Assembly: GCA_019918135.1 (NCBI GenBank)
Contig: WBZZ01001399.1
Location: 139,501-203,500, forward strand
Source of the DNA: Paulinella micropora
Lineage: Eukaryota > Cercozoa > Imbricatea > Euglyphida > Paulinellidae
Direction: 5' to 3'
Length of the DNA: 64,000 nt
A program made the translations under genes and the position numbers. Under the pieces are notes generated by a model. It was not told where the DNA came from. It saw only the letters and a program-made list of their open reading frames with translations, and ran no database searches. Each line of letters opens with the position of its first letter. Within the stretch, counting starts at the first letter, position 1. Below are positions 53,217 through 63,371 of the stretch, one piece after another.

Positions 53217-53264
53217 TTCTTTCTCTCTCTCTCTCTCTGTGTCTCTCTCTCTGTCTGTCTGCAG
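52010..53264. other. centre of the inverted-repeat element: divergent promoter region and microsatellite intron
   Basis: No convincing coding exon. Three GGTCGGCAA-type strings (near 52,529, 52,699 and 52,976) recur, two of them directly before (CA)n/(CATA)n arrays. From about 52,707 to 53,258 the DNA is (CATA)n and (TC)n, ending in an acceptor (CTGTCTGCAG, 53,264), so this is probably a 5' intron of C2. Confidence 0.5.
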
Positions 53265-54120
53265 ATGCGCAAGGTAAAGCTTGGTCTGGCCTCCGCTGGG
53301 GCCCTGAGCGCATCTTTTCTTAAGGTTTTTGGAGGCGGGAATAGTCAGGATTGCAATCAGTGCAATACCCAGCACACAGCACCCCCGCCCCTTGAGTCCG
53401 GATCCGGATCCCCAAGCAACGCTCATCCCTTCCAAAGCAGTACTAGTTTCAGCAGAGTCTTTGGGTCTGACCATGAAACAACTTCGTCTCCCAGTTTCAG
53501 CAGAGTGTTTGGGTTTGATCGTACTTCGTCTCCCAGTCCGTCTATACCCACGAGTGTATTCAAAACCGAGCCCCCGGTATCTTCTCTGCACTCCACTCTG
53601 GGTTTTTTGTCCAAAACAGCCTCTACTCCTACCCCAAGCGATGAAGTTATTGATTTTCGTACAAGCGAGTTGCCCCTTTATATCACCCTTGACATTCCTA
53701 TCCCTCGATATAGCCCCAGAGGTAGTGAGGTAGATGGTGCCAGCATCTTGCGTTCAAGAAAAAGGAAAAAAAAACCTTAAATCCCGAGAGGTAAGGCCCA
53801 AGAGCTTCAAAAGATGGTTGAACTGCACGTGGGCTCAACTAAAGTATGAAATGGCAAGCCCTTGCTGCAGACAACTACAATGCAACAAATGGATTGACGC
53901 CTTTGCGGTTGTGAAAGCACTTTTCAAACTCATGCTCGGATTCAAAAAGAACAAAGACTCTTACTGTCTTTTGCTTCTTGCATCCGAGTGGGATTGGGAA
54001 GGCTACTTTAAGCCCTGCATCAACCCTAGTCTAGTCCATTACAAACGCCCCTTGGCATGGAAGTACTTGGTAGGAAATCAGGATTCTGGTGGTTTGCCCC
54101 GATGCCGAGTGAAAATATAG
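53265..54120 (+). CDS. C-family gene C2, CC-C motif protein
   Basis: The exon begins at the acceptor with MRKVKLGLASAGALSASFLK, passes through Ser/Pro-rich sequence with an FSRVFG repeat, then RPKSFKRWLNCTWAQLKYE, CCRQLQCNKWID and CRVKI at the end. The two halves are in different frames that meet at a run of nine A (about 53,767); C1 has no shift there, so either C2 is decayed or the run is slippery. Homology to C1 over the RWL/CC-C region is clear. It could be the N-terminal part of a transposase-like protein, but no catalytic triad is visible. Confidence 0.55.
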
Positions 54121-54270
54121 GGCGATGCTCAAAGGCATTGGCATGGGATCAATGATGATCCCGATGGAGACGATATTTTAGCTTACACCAAGCCACCAGG
54201 TAGCTGCTGAATTTTCTGTCTTGTCATTTTTATTTATTTATTTACTTATTATTATTATTTTTTTCGCAGA

Positions 54271-55255
54271 CTTGGAGCGGCCGACGAAGCTGCCGAATGT
54301 GGCCTGGGTGACCGACAAAATCAAAGACGATGTCCGTTCTCTTGCGGAAAAGTATTGCAGTCAGAAAGAAAAGGAATGGTTTGAAGAAGTGCTGCGATAT
54401 TCACAGCTCACTAGAATAGTCTGGGACGGTGAAGAGGGCGCAGGCGGTTTGCCCGGTCGGCTGGGCCATTTGTGCTGTACAGATAAGGCAGGGACAACTT
54501 GGAAAGCAAATATCCGCGTCCTTTCAGAGCCGCCAGTTGATTTATGGGCTGTGCCGGGAGATCGGCAGGCTGCCGAGGACGCTGCCAATATGCTGACGGA
54601 GGCCGAACGTCTGTATGTTCCTCGCACTTCTTTTGTTAATGAGGGCCAAGGTGAGGCACATCCACCGTGGATGGGGGCTAGACTTCTCAGTGAAGAGGAA
54701 AAGCGTCTTCATGATTTCGATGATCCAAACAGGTTTCCAGCAGGCCATTTGAAGGTTTCCACTTTGTTAGATGCTAGCAAAACCGCAGAAAGCCTGAGAA
54801 AAGCTACTGTCAACGAGCTCAAGTCATGGTTACAAGAAAGGGGCCAAAGGCGCAGTGGGAACAAGGAAATTCTAATCCAGCGTGTGCTTTGTTTTTTAGA
54901 TGATAGTGACGAACAGGGTGTTCATGAGGAGCGCAAGCAGCCGGCACCACCAAGTAGGCGACGCCGCAAGCGCCGTAGAATTGAGCCAGCGGAGCCGGAG
55001 GAGAGTGAGTTTGAGTCATCGGATGAAGACGCACCTTTGGTTGCGCCTTCTTTAGTTCTAGGTCGAAATCGTAATCGTCCACATTCTGCTGCTCGTGTGC
55101 GTGTTCGTCGTGTTTTTGGCAGGGTCTATGGTCTCAGCGATGAAGAACGGGACGCAGTTGATTTGAGGGAGGAAGGTTGCCGGTCCGATCTATCAGACTC
55201 ATCGTCCGAAGGTTGGCTGCCTCCAGCTATTGCAGACGATGATAATGACTACTAA
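54271..55255 (+). CDS. SAP-domain protein (exon, same transcription unit as C2)
   Basis: Starts after TTATTTTTTTCGCAG (54,270) with DLERPTKLPNVAWVTDKIKD, about 328 residues to the stop at 55,255. Residues about 180-215 (LRKATVNELKSWLQERGQ then RRSGNKEILIQRV) form a SAP motif, a helix-extended-helix that binds AT-rich DNA. A basic patch (PPSRRRRKRRRI) looks like a nuclear localisation signal, and the tail is acidic with Ser. A short exon-like piece (about 54,121-54,203) with a GTAGCT donor lies between it and C2. SAP motifs occur in several transposon proteins. The frame is open. Confidence 0.65.
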
Positions 55256-55324
55256 TATACCGAAATCTCTATGTTCCACTTTTTACTATCTACTAAATAA
55301 TGATCTGACTTCAATTTACGAGAA

Positions 55325-55920
55325 AAGTGTTTGCGTAAATTATGAATACAACTTGAAGTGTGACGTCACACCGGAAAAGTTAATTGACTATGATAAATTA
55401 TTTATTAATAATTGAAAATTAAATTAAATTTAGCTTTTCAGTGCTGCTTTAAATGAATCAAGCAGTAAAATCTGCCGGGCTAGGTTTCTTTCTGCCACAT
55501 ATGTATTAATGACTTTAATTTATTTCGAGTGGCAAGTTTCATAAATTTCAAGTGCTGTTGCCACCCGCACAATTGTGATGTATGATGTAATATGATGTAA
55601 AATTGATTTTTTGTTAATATATTACTTAATTCAACTTAATGCTTTGAAATCACAGTAAAAATCTAGCAGAAAAGTGGCAAATAAGAAGTAATTAGTCAGT
55701 AAAAATATTTGCTACTATTTTGCTATACTTTTGCTGATCTAGTGATCCTGGCTACTTGAAAAAACATTCAAAATTGATTTTTATTAATCAGACATGATGT
55801 ACCAACACAAATAATCAAGATAAACATATAAACCTTACCGAAATTTGCGACTATGGTTTTAGTAGTTGCCGGTGGCAAAAGTAGCAAAAGGGACAAGTCC
55901 TTTCCAAAGTTAGAGATGTT
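55325..55920 (-). repeat. right terminal inverted repeat
   Basis: Reverse complement of 48,651-49,245 with scattered changes, including the GTGTGACGTCACAC palindrome (55,358-55,371) and the GTGGCA/TGCCAC motifs. Ends next to copia-1 sequence that resumes at 55,921. Confidence 0.8.
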
Positions 55921-57344
55921 CTACATTTGTAGATGCAATTAAGGTAGATGAATCCACGGGGGAAGAAAAACATAAATCACGTCGTGTAGCTTTCGGAAAT
56001 AGAATGATGGAATACATTCACTACAGCCCATACGAACGTTCATCCCCCACGGCACAACCCATGTTTTTACTACTATTAGTATCGTATGCCGCCTTCATTG
56101 GCCTACTAATTTCTCATCTAGACTTCTCACAGGCATATTCGCATGCTGACATGAAAGACCTTGCTTTTGCCTACCCACCCAAGGGGTACGAACACCCTAA
56201 CGACCCCACTATGATATTGCTACTCCAAAAAGCATTATATGGGACACCACAGGCAGGGCGTAGATGGTTTGACCATATTTCAACTAACATACAAGCAATA
56301 GGTACACACAGTCAACGTTAGACCCATGTGTGTTCTTCCTACCCACCGAGACAGGAAAGCCTACCTTACCTGCCTACCTACTGTTACGTACAGATGACTT
56401 ACTTCCTTTGCATAAGTATGGCGATGAACATAATCACCTATTCACCATACTAACTAGATCATTCAGAGTTAAGGATTTAGGCCCCGTTAGGACATTTTGT
56501 GGCCCGCAATTTGTTAAAACAGGCATACTCATACACCAACACGAATACATAAAGGGTATGCTTAGGGACTTTGGCTTCCAGGATGCCAAACCAGCTGCAA
56601 CACCGTCAGCAACCATCGACCTGGCACCAGCAAACAAAGACGCAACACTGCGCAAATATTCACTACCGCGTTTGCTCGGAGCGCTCCTCTGGCCCGCTAC
56701 GCAGACACAACCTGCGATCGCGTTCGCCGTCAACCACGCCGCCGTACTAGCCGCGAAGAAGCCAGACGTCGCTTACTCCGCAATCGGACGCGTCCTACGT
56801 TTTTTACGAACACCGAGAGGAATATTTTATCCATTTCGCACGCGATCGTACGAACTCATCGCCTTCTCAGACAGCAACCTTGGTGGATGCGCGTACACCC
56901 GCCGGTCGAGGCCGGGACAGTTACACTTAACCACCGGACCTATCGTATGGAGCTCCAAACGACAACAAACAGTGGCTCTATCGACCCAGGACGCCGAGAC
57001 GATTGCTAATTCAGCAACGTGCCGAACATCCATTGCACTTCTACACATGTGCCAAGACATTAGCATTCCACTTCCGGCACCGATCACGATCAACAACGAC
57101 AACCGAGGAGCTGTTCTCAACGCGACCAACGGCATGGCGACGGGACCGTACACGACACCTTGCAATCAAGCACCACTACGTGGTCGAACGAGCTCGGGCA
57201 GGTGAGGTCAACGTCCGACATATTCCGACAAAGGACAACATCGCCGACGTATTGACGAAGCCACTACCCACTCCGCGATTTTTGGAATTGATCGCACAAT
57301 TTACTACTTTACTTACAAACGCAATTCCACGCTTTGTGCCTTAG
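55921..57344 (+). pseudogene. copia-1 reverse transcriptase/RNase H (fossil)
   Basis: RT motifs: LISHLDFSQAYSHADM, LLQKALYGTPQAGRRWFDH, and a palm segment before LFTILTRSFRVKDLGPVR. RNase H: LIAFSDSNLGGCAYTRRS and TVALSTQDAETIA, ending with VRHIPTKDNIADVLTKPLP. This is the copia C-terminal arrangement. It is not whole. A 230-bp untranslated stretch and polypurine tract lead to the 3' LTR. Confidence 0.8.
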
Positions 57345-57575
57345 TGCGATCATTATCACTTGACTTGACGCTTAGGATGGATCACAATCAGACTTACTAC
57401 AACGCGGTAAGGACCTGCATCCTTAGATGCGAGCAACAGCTCATTTTCTTTTTTTTTGTGTTAAACCCAGTTTAACATGTAACATATCTATGAAATAACA
57501 TATATGACTCTATATATACTAAATCATATACTATAGTTACATATTTAATAAATGCAGATGTCATGCAGAGGGGGA

Positions 57576-57966
57576 CTAAGCAATCATATTTGCTATATAT
57601 TTCTACCATATATTTAGTCATTTTCACGACATAACATTTACATTTGATCTGATCATATCTATTACCTATTTACATGTTTGCTTATCATATTTATTAATCG
57701 TTACAACAATATTACCATTATTTCATATTTGTTACCGGGTCAATCATATCGGGCCGTACTGTTTCATCACCATAAATTGTGGTTATAAAACTCAGAACAA
57801 TATTTATGGTATTTATTGAATCTAGAAAACTTGTGGTATATAAATTAATATCGATTTTGACCATTAATTGAATTTCATGATATCCTCGTAAAACTTGATC
57901 AAAGTACCTCAGCGTGAAACAATTACTCAAGTTTACATCCGGCACTATGTCAGCTGTAACACTTAC
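57576..57966 (+). repeat. copia-1 3' LTR
   Basis: About 391 bp, same start and end as the 5' LTR at 18,986, with two short deletions relative to it and several base changes. It follows AGAGGGGGA. Confidence 0.85.
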
Positions 57967-58108
57967 TTGGGGATTCTCCCTTGGACTTCGACAAGGATAT
58001 AGGCCCCTTGTTTAAGCCGTACGTGGGGAATCCCACCATCCCCCCCCCCTTCTTCGCAAGTGGAGGAAGCTGGAGTACCTTCTGGCGGACTGTGCTGCCG
58101 AAAAAGAG
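57967..58108 (+). CDS. continuation of A1 exon after copia-1
   Basis: Reads LGDSPLDFDKDIGPLF and KPYVGNPTIPPP and ends WRTVLPKKR before a GTACAT donor at 58,109. A2 has LPYVGDPTNPS and a donor at the equivalent place (39,542), so this is the 3' portion of the A1 exon cut at 18,985. Confidence 0.7.
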
Positions 58109-58403
58109 GTACATACACACGTATTCTTTCTTTTCTTTCCTTTCTTTTTCTTTCTTTCTTTTTTTTCTTTCTTTCTTTCTTCCTCTTTCTTTCTTTTTCT
58201 TTCTTTCTTTTTTTCTTTCTTTCTGTCTGTCTTTCTTTGTTTGCTTTTCTTCCTTTTGTTTTTCTTTCCTTTCTTTCTTTCCTTTCTTTCTTTCCTTTCT
58301 TTCTTCCTTCATATCTTTTCTTTCTTTTCTTTGCTTTCTTCCTTTCCTTTCTGCTTTTTTTTCTTCCTTTTTTTCTTCTTCTTCCTGAATTGCGGTGTTG
58401 CAG
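58109..58403 (+). repeat. microsatellite intron, (CTTT)n
   Basis: From donor GTACAT to acceptor GTTGCAG the sequence is nearly all TTTC/CTTT. The acceptor is followed directly by reverse transcriptase sequence of a gypsy element rather than by an A-family exon. Confidence 0.6.
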
Positions 58404-61400
58404 AATGCGAAGATATACTCGACGTTGGATTCCAAGAGCGGATTTTGGCAGATTCCTTTAGCGGAAGAGAGCCGCTACCTAACGGCATTCATGGTGGGGA
58501 TGACAACCTATGCATGGAGGTTCTACCGATGGGGTTGAAGGTGGCACCGGGCATATTTCAGCAGGCGATGACAAGGATGTTGGGTGCGAATTTTCGGGAC
58601 GCAGAATTTGCGGAGAACTACGGAGATACGACGGGATAGTATTACGCCTTTGCGTATTTGGATGATGTGGTCATTTTCTCGAACTCGGTAGAAGAACACA
58701 TATAACATTTGCGGGACATTATGAGACGGGTGAAGGCGTTCGGGTTTAGGTTGAATGCTAAGAAGTGCCACTTCTTGCAGAAGCGGATACAATATTTGGG
58801 GTACGACATTGAGAACGGGACGTGTTCGATTGCGAGGAAGAAACGGGAGGCGGTTGAGGCTATGCCCTTACCGACGACGAAATCCGACTTGCATTCTTTT
58901 GTGTCCCTGGCACAATACTACAGCGAATTCATACCGGGGTTCGCTACAATCGCGGAAGCAATATGGCTGTTCATGAAAGAGTGCAAATGTGGTGCGGGGG
59001 GTGATTGGCTAATGGCAGTCAAACAAGCGGTAAAAACACTGAGGGAACACATCCTGATGGATCCGTGGGGCGAAGGGGGTACGGTATTGCAGCTTCTCAA
59101 TTTTAACCGGATTTTCATACTCGACACGGATGCGTCGGCATATGCAATTGGGGGAGTTCTATAACAAAGGGATGACGAGGGGCGCTTGCAGCCGGTGAGT
59201 GCTTTTGAGCCGGCGGATGACGAGGGCGGAACAACAGTACTGCACACGGCAGAGGGAGGCATTGGCAATAGTATGGGGTTTCAAGAAATTGCGTGACTAT
59301 CTGTGGGGGGCAAGGGAGACAACGGCACGGTCGGATCACAACAACTTGCAGTGGTTAATGTCACAGGATCACACGGGGAGATTGGCGAGATGGCAGTTGG
59401 AGTTATCCGAATATGATTTCACGATTGAATCCATATCGGGTAAAGAGAACTATCGTGCGGACTACCGGTCGAGGGCTGGGGTGCGCCGGAGGAGAGTGAA
59501 GCGAAGGGAAAGGAGACGGAGACGGAGACAAACGCAGACAACAAGGGTGAGCGAGTGGAACAGCAAACCCCTTCTGTTTTTGCATTGCGGCCGGTATACG
59601 ATGCGGGGAAGAAAAGTGGCATGAACCTAACTTGGTTTCACTTCAAGACGGCAGCAGCGGTCTTGACTGTCTTGGGGAAAATGGATTTGGAAGAGGAGGA
59701 GCAGAGGGCGAATTTCGACGACAGGAAACCCATCAACGGTATGGATTATGTGACGGAGGTAGCGGAGATGCATAGATATAGGAAGAAGGCGCAGCGGGAG
59801 GATGTGCGGTTTTACGAAGCGGCTCACGAACGACCAGTGGATTGTTGTGAGGAACACGGGTTGGAAGATGCGCGAGGGGGATACGAGGAGGAAATATGGA
59901 AAGAGGCGATACAGGGAGAGCAGACGGAGGACGAGGTGAGGGATTTGAAACCTTTTCCGTGGCGAACCATGCCCATGGTGGGGAATATTGTGATTCCTAC
60001 GAAGGCGGAAACGGCAGCAGGTCAAACGGAGGCGAAGCCGGAACTCATGTTGAAGGACACGCATCCAAGCCGACTATCCATGGAGCGGGAAAATAAGACG
60101 GGGATCAAGTTTGCATCGGTGGATATGTTCCGCAAGCTCACAAGGGACAGTGAGGAGTGGAAGAGGTTCATTCCACACCAGGAGAACCCGACAGGGATTT
60201 CGGCGGATGGGGATATAAAGTGGCGGAAGGAGAAATATACTTATTCTGACGGGCTGATTTGGTATTTTGGGAGCGGGGCCAAGAACAAAGACGATCCGGA
60301 GCGGTGGGTGTTATGGGTGCCAGCAGAGTTACGGTACGAGATTCTGATAGGGGCACACAACTGCCCTTTACAGAGTCACCCGGGGCTGAACAGGATGAAG
60401 TGGTCCATGACTCGACGGTTTTATTGGGATACTATGGATAAGGATATCAAAAGTTTCATTGCGGGATGTGGACCATGCCAGAGGGCGAAGACGATCTACG
60501 ACGCAAATAAGGGGCTACTGGGGCAGTATGACATAACACGGGATATATTCGATACAATTCACATCGATTATGTAGGACCTTTGCCGGAAGCGGGGGAGGG
60601 TCGATACAAGTATATCCTCGCGATTATTGATCGGGCCTCTAATTATGTGATTGCGGTCCCCACGGCTGACGATACCAAGGACGACGGTCAAAGCACTGAT
60701 TGATAACGTATTCAGCCGAATCGGGGTACCTAGGAAGATCATATCGGACAGGGGAAGCTCCTTTATTAAGTGGGTGTCGGACGAACTCAGTGCATACTAC
60801 GGGTTTAGATGGGACTACGTTACGGCATACAACCCTATGGCCAACGGAAACATAGAGAGGATGCATCGTACGTTGAAGGCGTCCTTAAAGATCTGTTGTC
60901 AGAACGGGCAAACCAAATGGCCAGAAGCACTGCAAGCGTTTACCTTTGCGGTAAACAATCTGGGTTCTTCGTCTTTGGGGGGCAGGGCTAGACTGTGCCC
61001 ACATCAGACGGTGTTTGGCAAGGTCTTAACTACACCACAGGACGTGATGCAACACAAGGCATTGTATCAGCCGTTGTAGCTGATGGCGTTGAGATTACGG
61101 GCCCTAGCAGAAGCGGAACAAATCGTGACCAAGCATCGGGAGGCGGCAATGCGGACGGAGGATGAAGGGCCAACAGAAATATAAACACGTGGAATTCAGG
61201 GAGGGGGATACAGTGCTGCTATACTGCCCAAACGTTCCAGTGGGGGTCTCAACAAAGCTCTACGAGAAGTGGCAGGGACCATATCAGATTATGAAACAAA
61301 CCGCGGCCTATAATTATAAGATAAGACACCAGCGGACGAAAAAGGAACAGATAGTCGACGTCCACGTGCGGCGACTGGTAAAGTTCTCGCCTTACCTGTT

Positions 61401-61775
61401 GGATTACGAAACGGAGCAGGATGCTTTGGAGCGGACAGTGGATCAATTTAGAAACCCACTGCCGTTGTTGACACGGACGCAGCGGGCGGAGGGGATTGCG
61501 AGGCTGAGGGAGGAGGTGACGTTTGAACAGGATGAGGAGGAGAAGAAAAGGTTGCAAGACGCAAAGACGGAACTGGAGACGGGTTCACATGAGAGAGAGT
61601 CTCACAGAAACAAAAGCGGGAAGAGGTAAAACGGAGAGAGGAGGACAAGAAGCAGGAAGCGAAAGGAATACAGGGTGGGGAGGTGGAAGCAAAGGGGAAA
61701 GGTGTGGGTGCATAAGAGGGTCAGGAAAAGCGAGGTACAGGGGGACCATCGAAGCCGGAGGCACCGGAGGGGCAT

Positions 61776-62321
61776 ATGGGGATCAAAAACGATCGAGGCC
61801 TATGGGTGGAAAAAGCGGCGGAGATGGATAAGATCAAGTGGAAGACGGGCAAGTTTTACTTGATGCTGCCAGCGGAAAAGGAGGTAAGTGATGATAAGCT
61901 GGATGACTTTTATATCATGAGGGTCTTAAGTCAGGGGGGAACGTCACGACATAAGGAAGGAAAGGGAATAACGCCGGTGATGCAATTTTGGAGGAGTAGT
62001 GACGAGGTGGTGGAGGAAAAGATGCGGCGGTTTGATCCGGCTTTTCTGGAAGAGGTGGGGAAGAAGCGAGAAACGTGGTATACCACTATCAAGTTGGATG
62101 ACGAAGATCATATCCCGCGGTTGGTGCTGAATGTGCCGTTCGATCTCACCCAAGAGAGGCGGATACCGGCGCACATTTGGGACGAAATAGATGCGGAGGA
62201 CCTGAATTTCGAGATTATCGGCGCACCGCCAGCAGCCGTTGGGTCAAGAGGCAAGAAGCGGCCTACGACGGGTGGTCGGATGACACGGGCAAGAGGACGG
62301 GCACAAGAAAGAAGGGGGTGA
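61776..62321 (+). CDS. gypsy C-terminal extension, unknown domain (fossil part)
   Basis: 181 residues reading FYLMLPAEKEVSDDKLDDFY and PRLVLNVPFDLTQERR, ending in an Arg-rich tail. It follows the usual gypsy linker (LYEKWQGPYQIMKQTAAYNY) where chromoviruses carry a chromodomain, but I see no chromodomain signature. It may be a lineage-specific targeting or accessory region. Confidence 0.4.
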   Translation: MGIKNDRGLWVEKAAEMDKIKWKTGKFYLMLPAEKEVSDDKLDDFYIMRVLSQGGTSRHKEGKGITPVMQFWRSSDEVVEEKMRRFDPAFLEEVGKKRETWYTTIKLDDEDHIPRLVLNVPFDLTQERRIPAHIWDEIDAEDLNFEIIGAPPAAVGSRGKKRPTTGGRMTRARGRAQERRG

Positions 62322-63371
62322 TGAACGGATGACGAATGAAAAGATGGAATAGGAATGGAGAAGGATAAAAGATGAAAAAGAAGATGAGAGAAGATGAGAG
62401 AAGATGAGAGAAGATGAGATGAGAAGAATACGAACTGCGGGTATATGACGGGGTGATGGCGGTACTACTGAATTGCGGGTATATGACGGGGTGATATTGG
62501 CCTCAATGACTTGCGGGTATATGAGGGGGTGATAACAGCATAAATGAATTACGGAACTTTATAAAGGGGGTGACGAGAATATAAATGACTTACGAGATGG
62601 AAGATGACTGAAGATCAGGGAGGGGGGAGCGGTATACTCTTACTTTCATAGGTACGGTGACTGGCATGCGACATGAATTTTATACCAACAAGGTACACAT
62701 TGTGACGACGCGGGTTATACATACATATACGAGGAGATTATTATACTATACGGGCTCACGGGTTATAGGAATGTATAATATTATGTGACTGTACGGGGTG
62801 ATAGGGGGAAATATCAAACTGACATATTATATAACTCTGCGGGCTTGCGGACAATAGAGGACTGTGGTCATATCGGACATAGCGGATATATCGGGAAGTG
62901 AATGATATACATGTCTTATGCTTGATAAGCTCATGGGGGAAACTGGGGAGCGGATTGGCACCAGACTTTATACTATTCCGCTTTGTGACGAGCGATGACA
63001 TCGAACTCTATATAATATTCTTATACCAGCGGATACAAGGGGCATACGGGTTGAGCGGGGGAATAATGCATATTGACTAATCCAGTTTAGATAGAGAGGG
63101 GTAGAATAGCGAAGGGGAGGAAGACAGGTGATAACAAATAGGATAGTCAATAGGATGGATAGGATAGTACTAGGGGGTGGATGGTATAGTAAGAGGATAT
63201 AATAGTGAGAGGGGAGGGGGCGTGGGGCAGAAATGAGAGAGATGAAAAAGAAAGATGACGAGAAGAACGAGGAAGAGGACAACGGGAAGCGGCAACTCTG
63301 ACACTCGGGTGAGGGGAACACCAGAGTGAGGATATTACACAGTGGGGCTGTGAAGGGGATCAAAGGGGGAC
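62322..63371. other. gypsy 3' untranslated region with short repeats
   Basis: No coding frame. AGAAGATGAG is repeated at about 62,380-62,420, and the unit TTGCGGGTATATGACGGGGT occurs three times at 62,435-62,530. The remainder is AG-rich. A polypurine-like AAAGGGGGACA ends it at 63,371. Confidence 0.45.

Larger units (their letters stand above)
48651..55920. mobile_element. DNA transposon-like element with ~590-bp terminal inverted repeats
   Basis: The left end CATCTCTAACTTTGGAAAGG is the reverse complement of the right end, and the match continues for about 590 bp with roughly 97% identity. CTACA flanks both sides (48,646-48,650; 55,921-55,925), a possible 5-bp target duplication. The element lies in copia-1 pol and therefore inserted after it. 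Cargo: A3 on the minus strand, C2 and a SAP-domain frame on the plus strand, diverging from a microsatellite-rich centre. No DDE transposase core was recognised, so it is either non-autonomous or of an unfamiliar family. Confidence 0.8.
18986..57966 (+). mobile_element. Ty1/copia LTR retrotransposon copia-1, split by two large insertions (fossil)
   Basis: Two direct LTRs of about 0.4 kb bound the element. Internal parts in order: gag (19,387-21,069), protease and integrase region (46,237-47,957), and reverse transcriptase/RNase H (55,921-57,344), the copia order. A polypurine tract (AGAGGGGGA) precedes the 3' LTR. Flanks read TTGGCGA and TTGGGGA, an imperfect target duplication within an A1 exon. 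LTRs differ by a few percent, so the insertion is not very recent. Two later insertions (about 21.07-44.6 kb and 48,651-55,920) split it. It is broken, with several further breaks. Confidence 0.85.

Noticed and set aside
62435-62530. CRISPR-like short repeats with spacers
   Set aside because: Three imperfect AG/GT-rich copies in a eukaryotic retroelement tail, without array regularity or cas genes.
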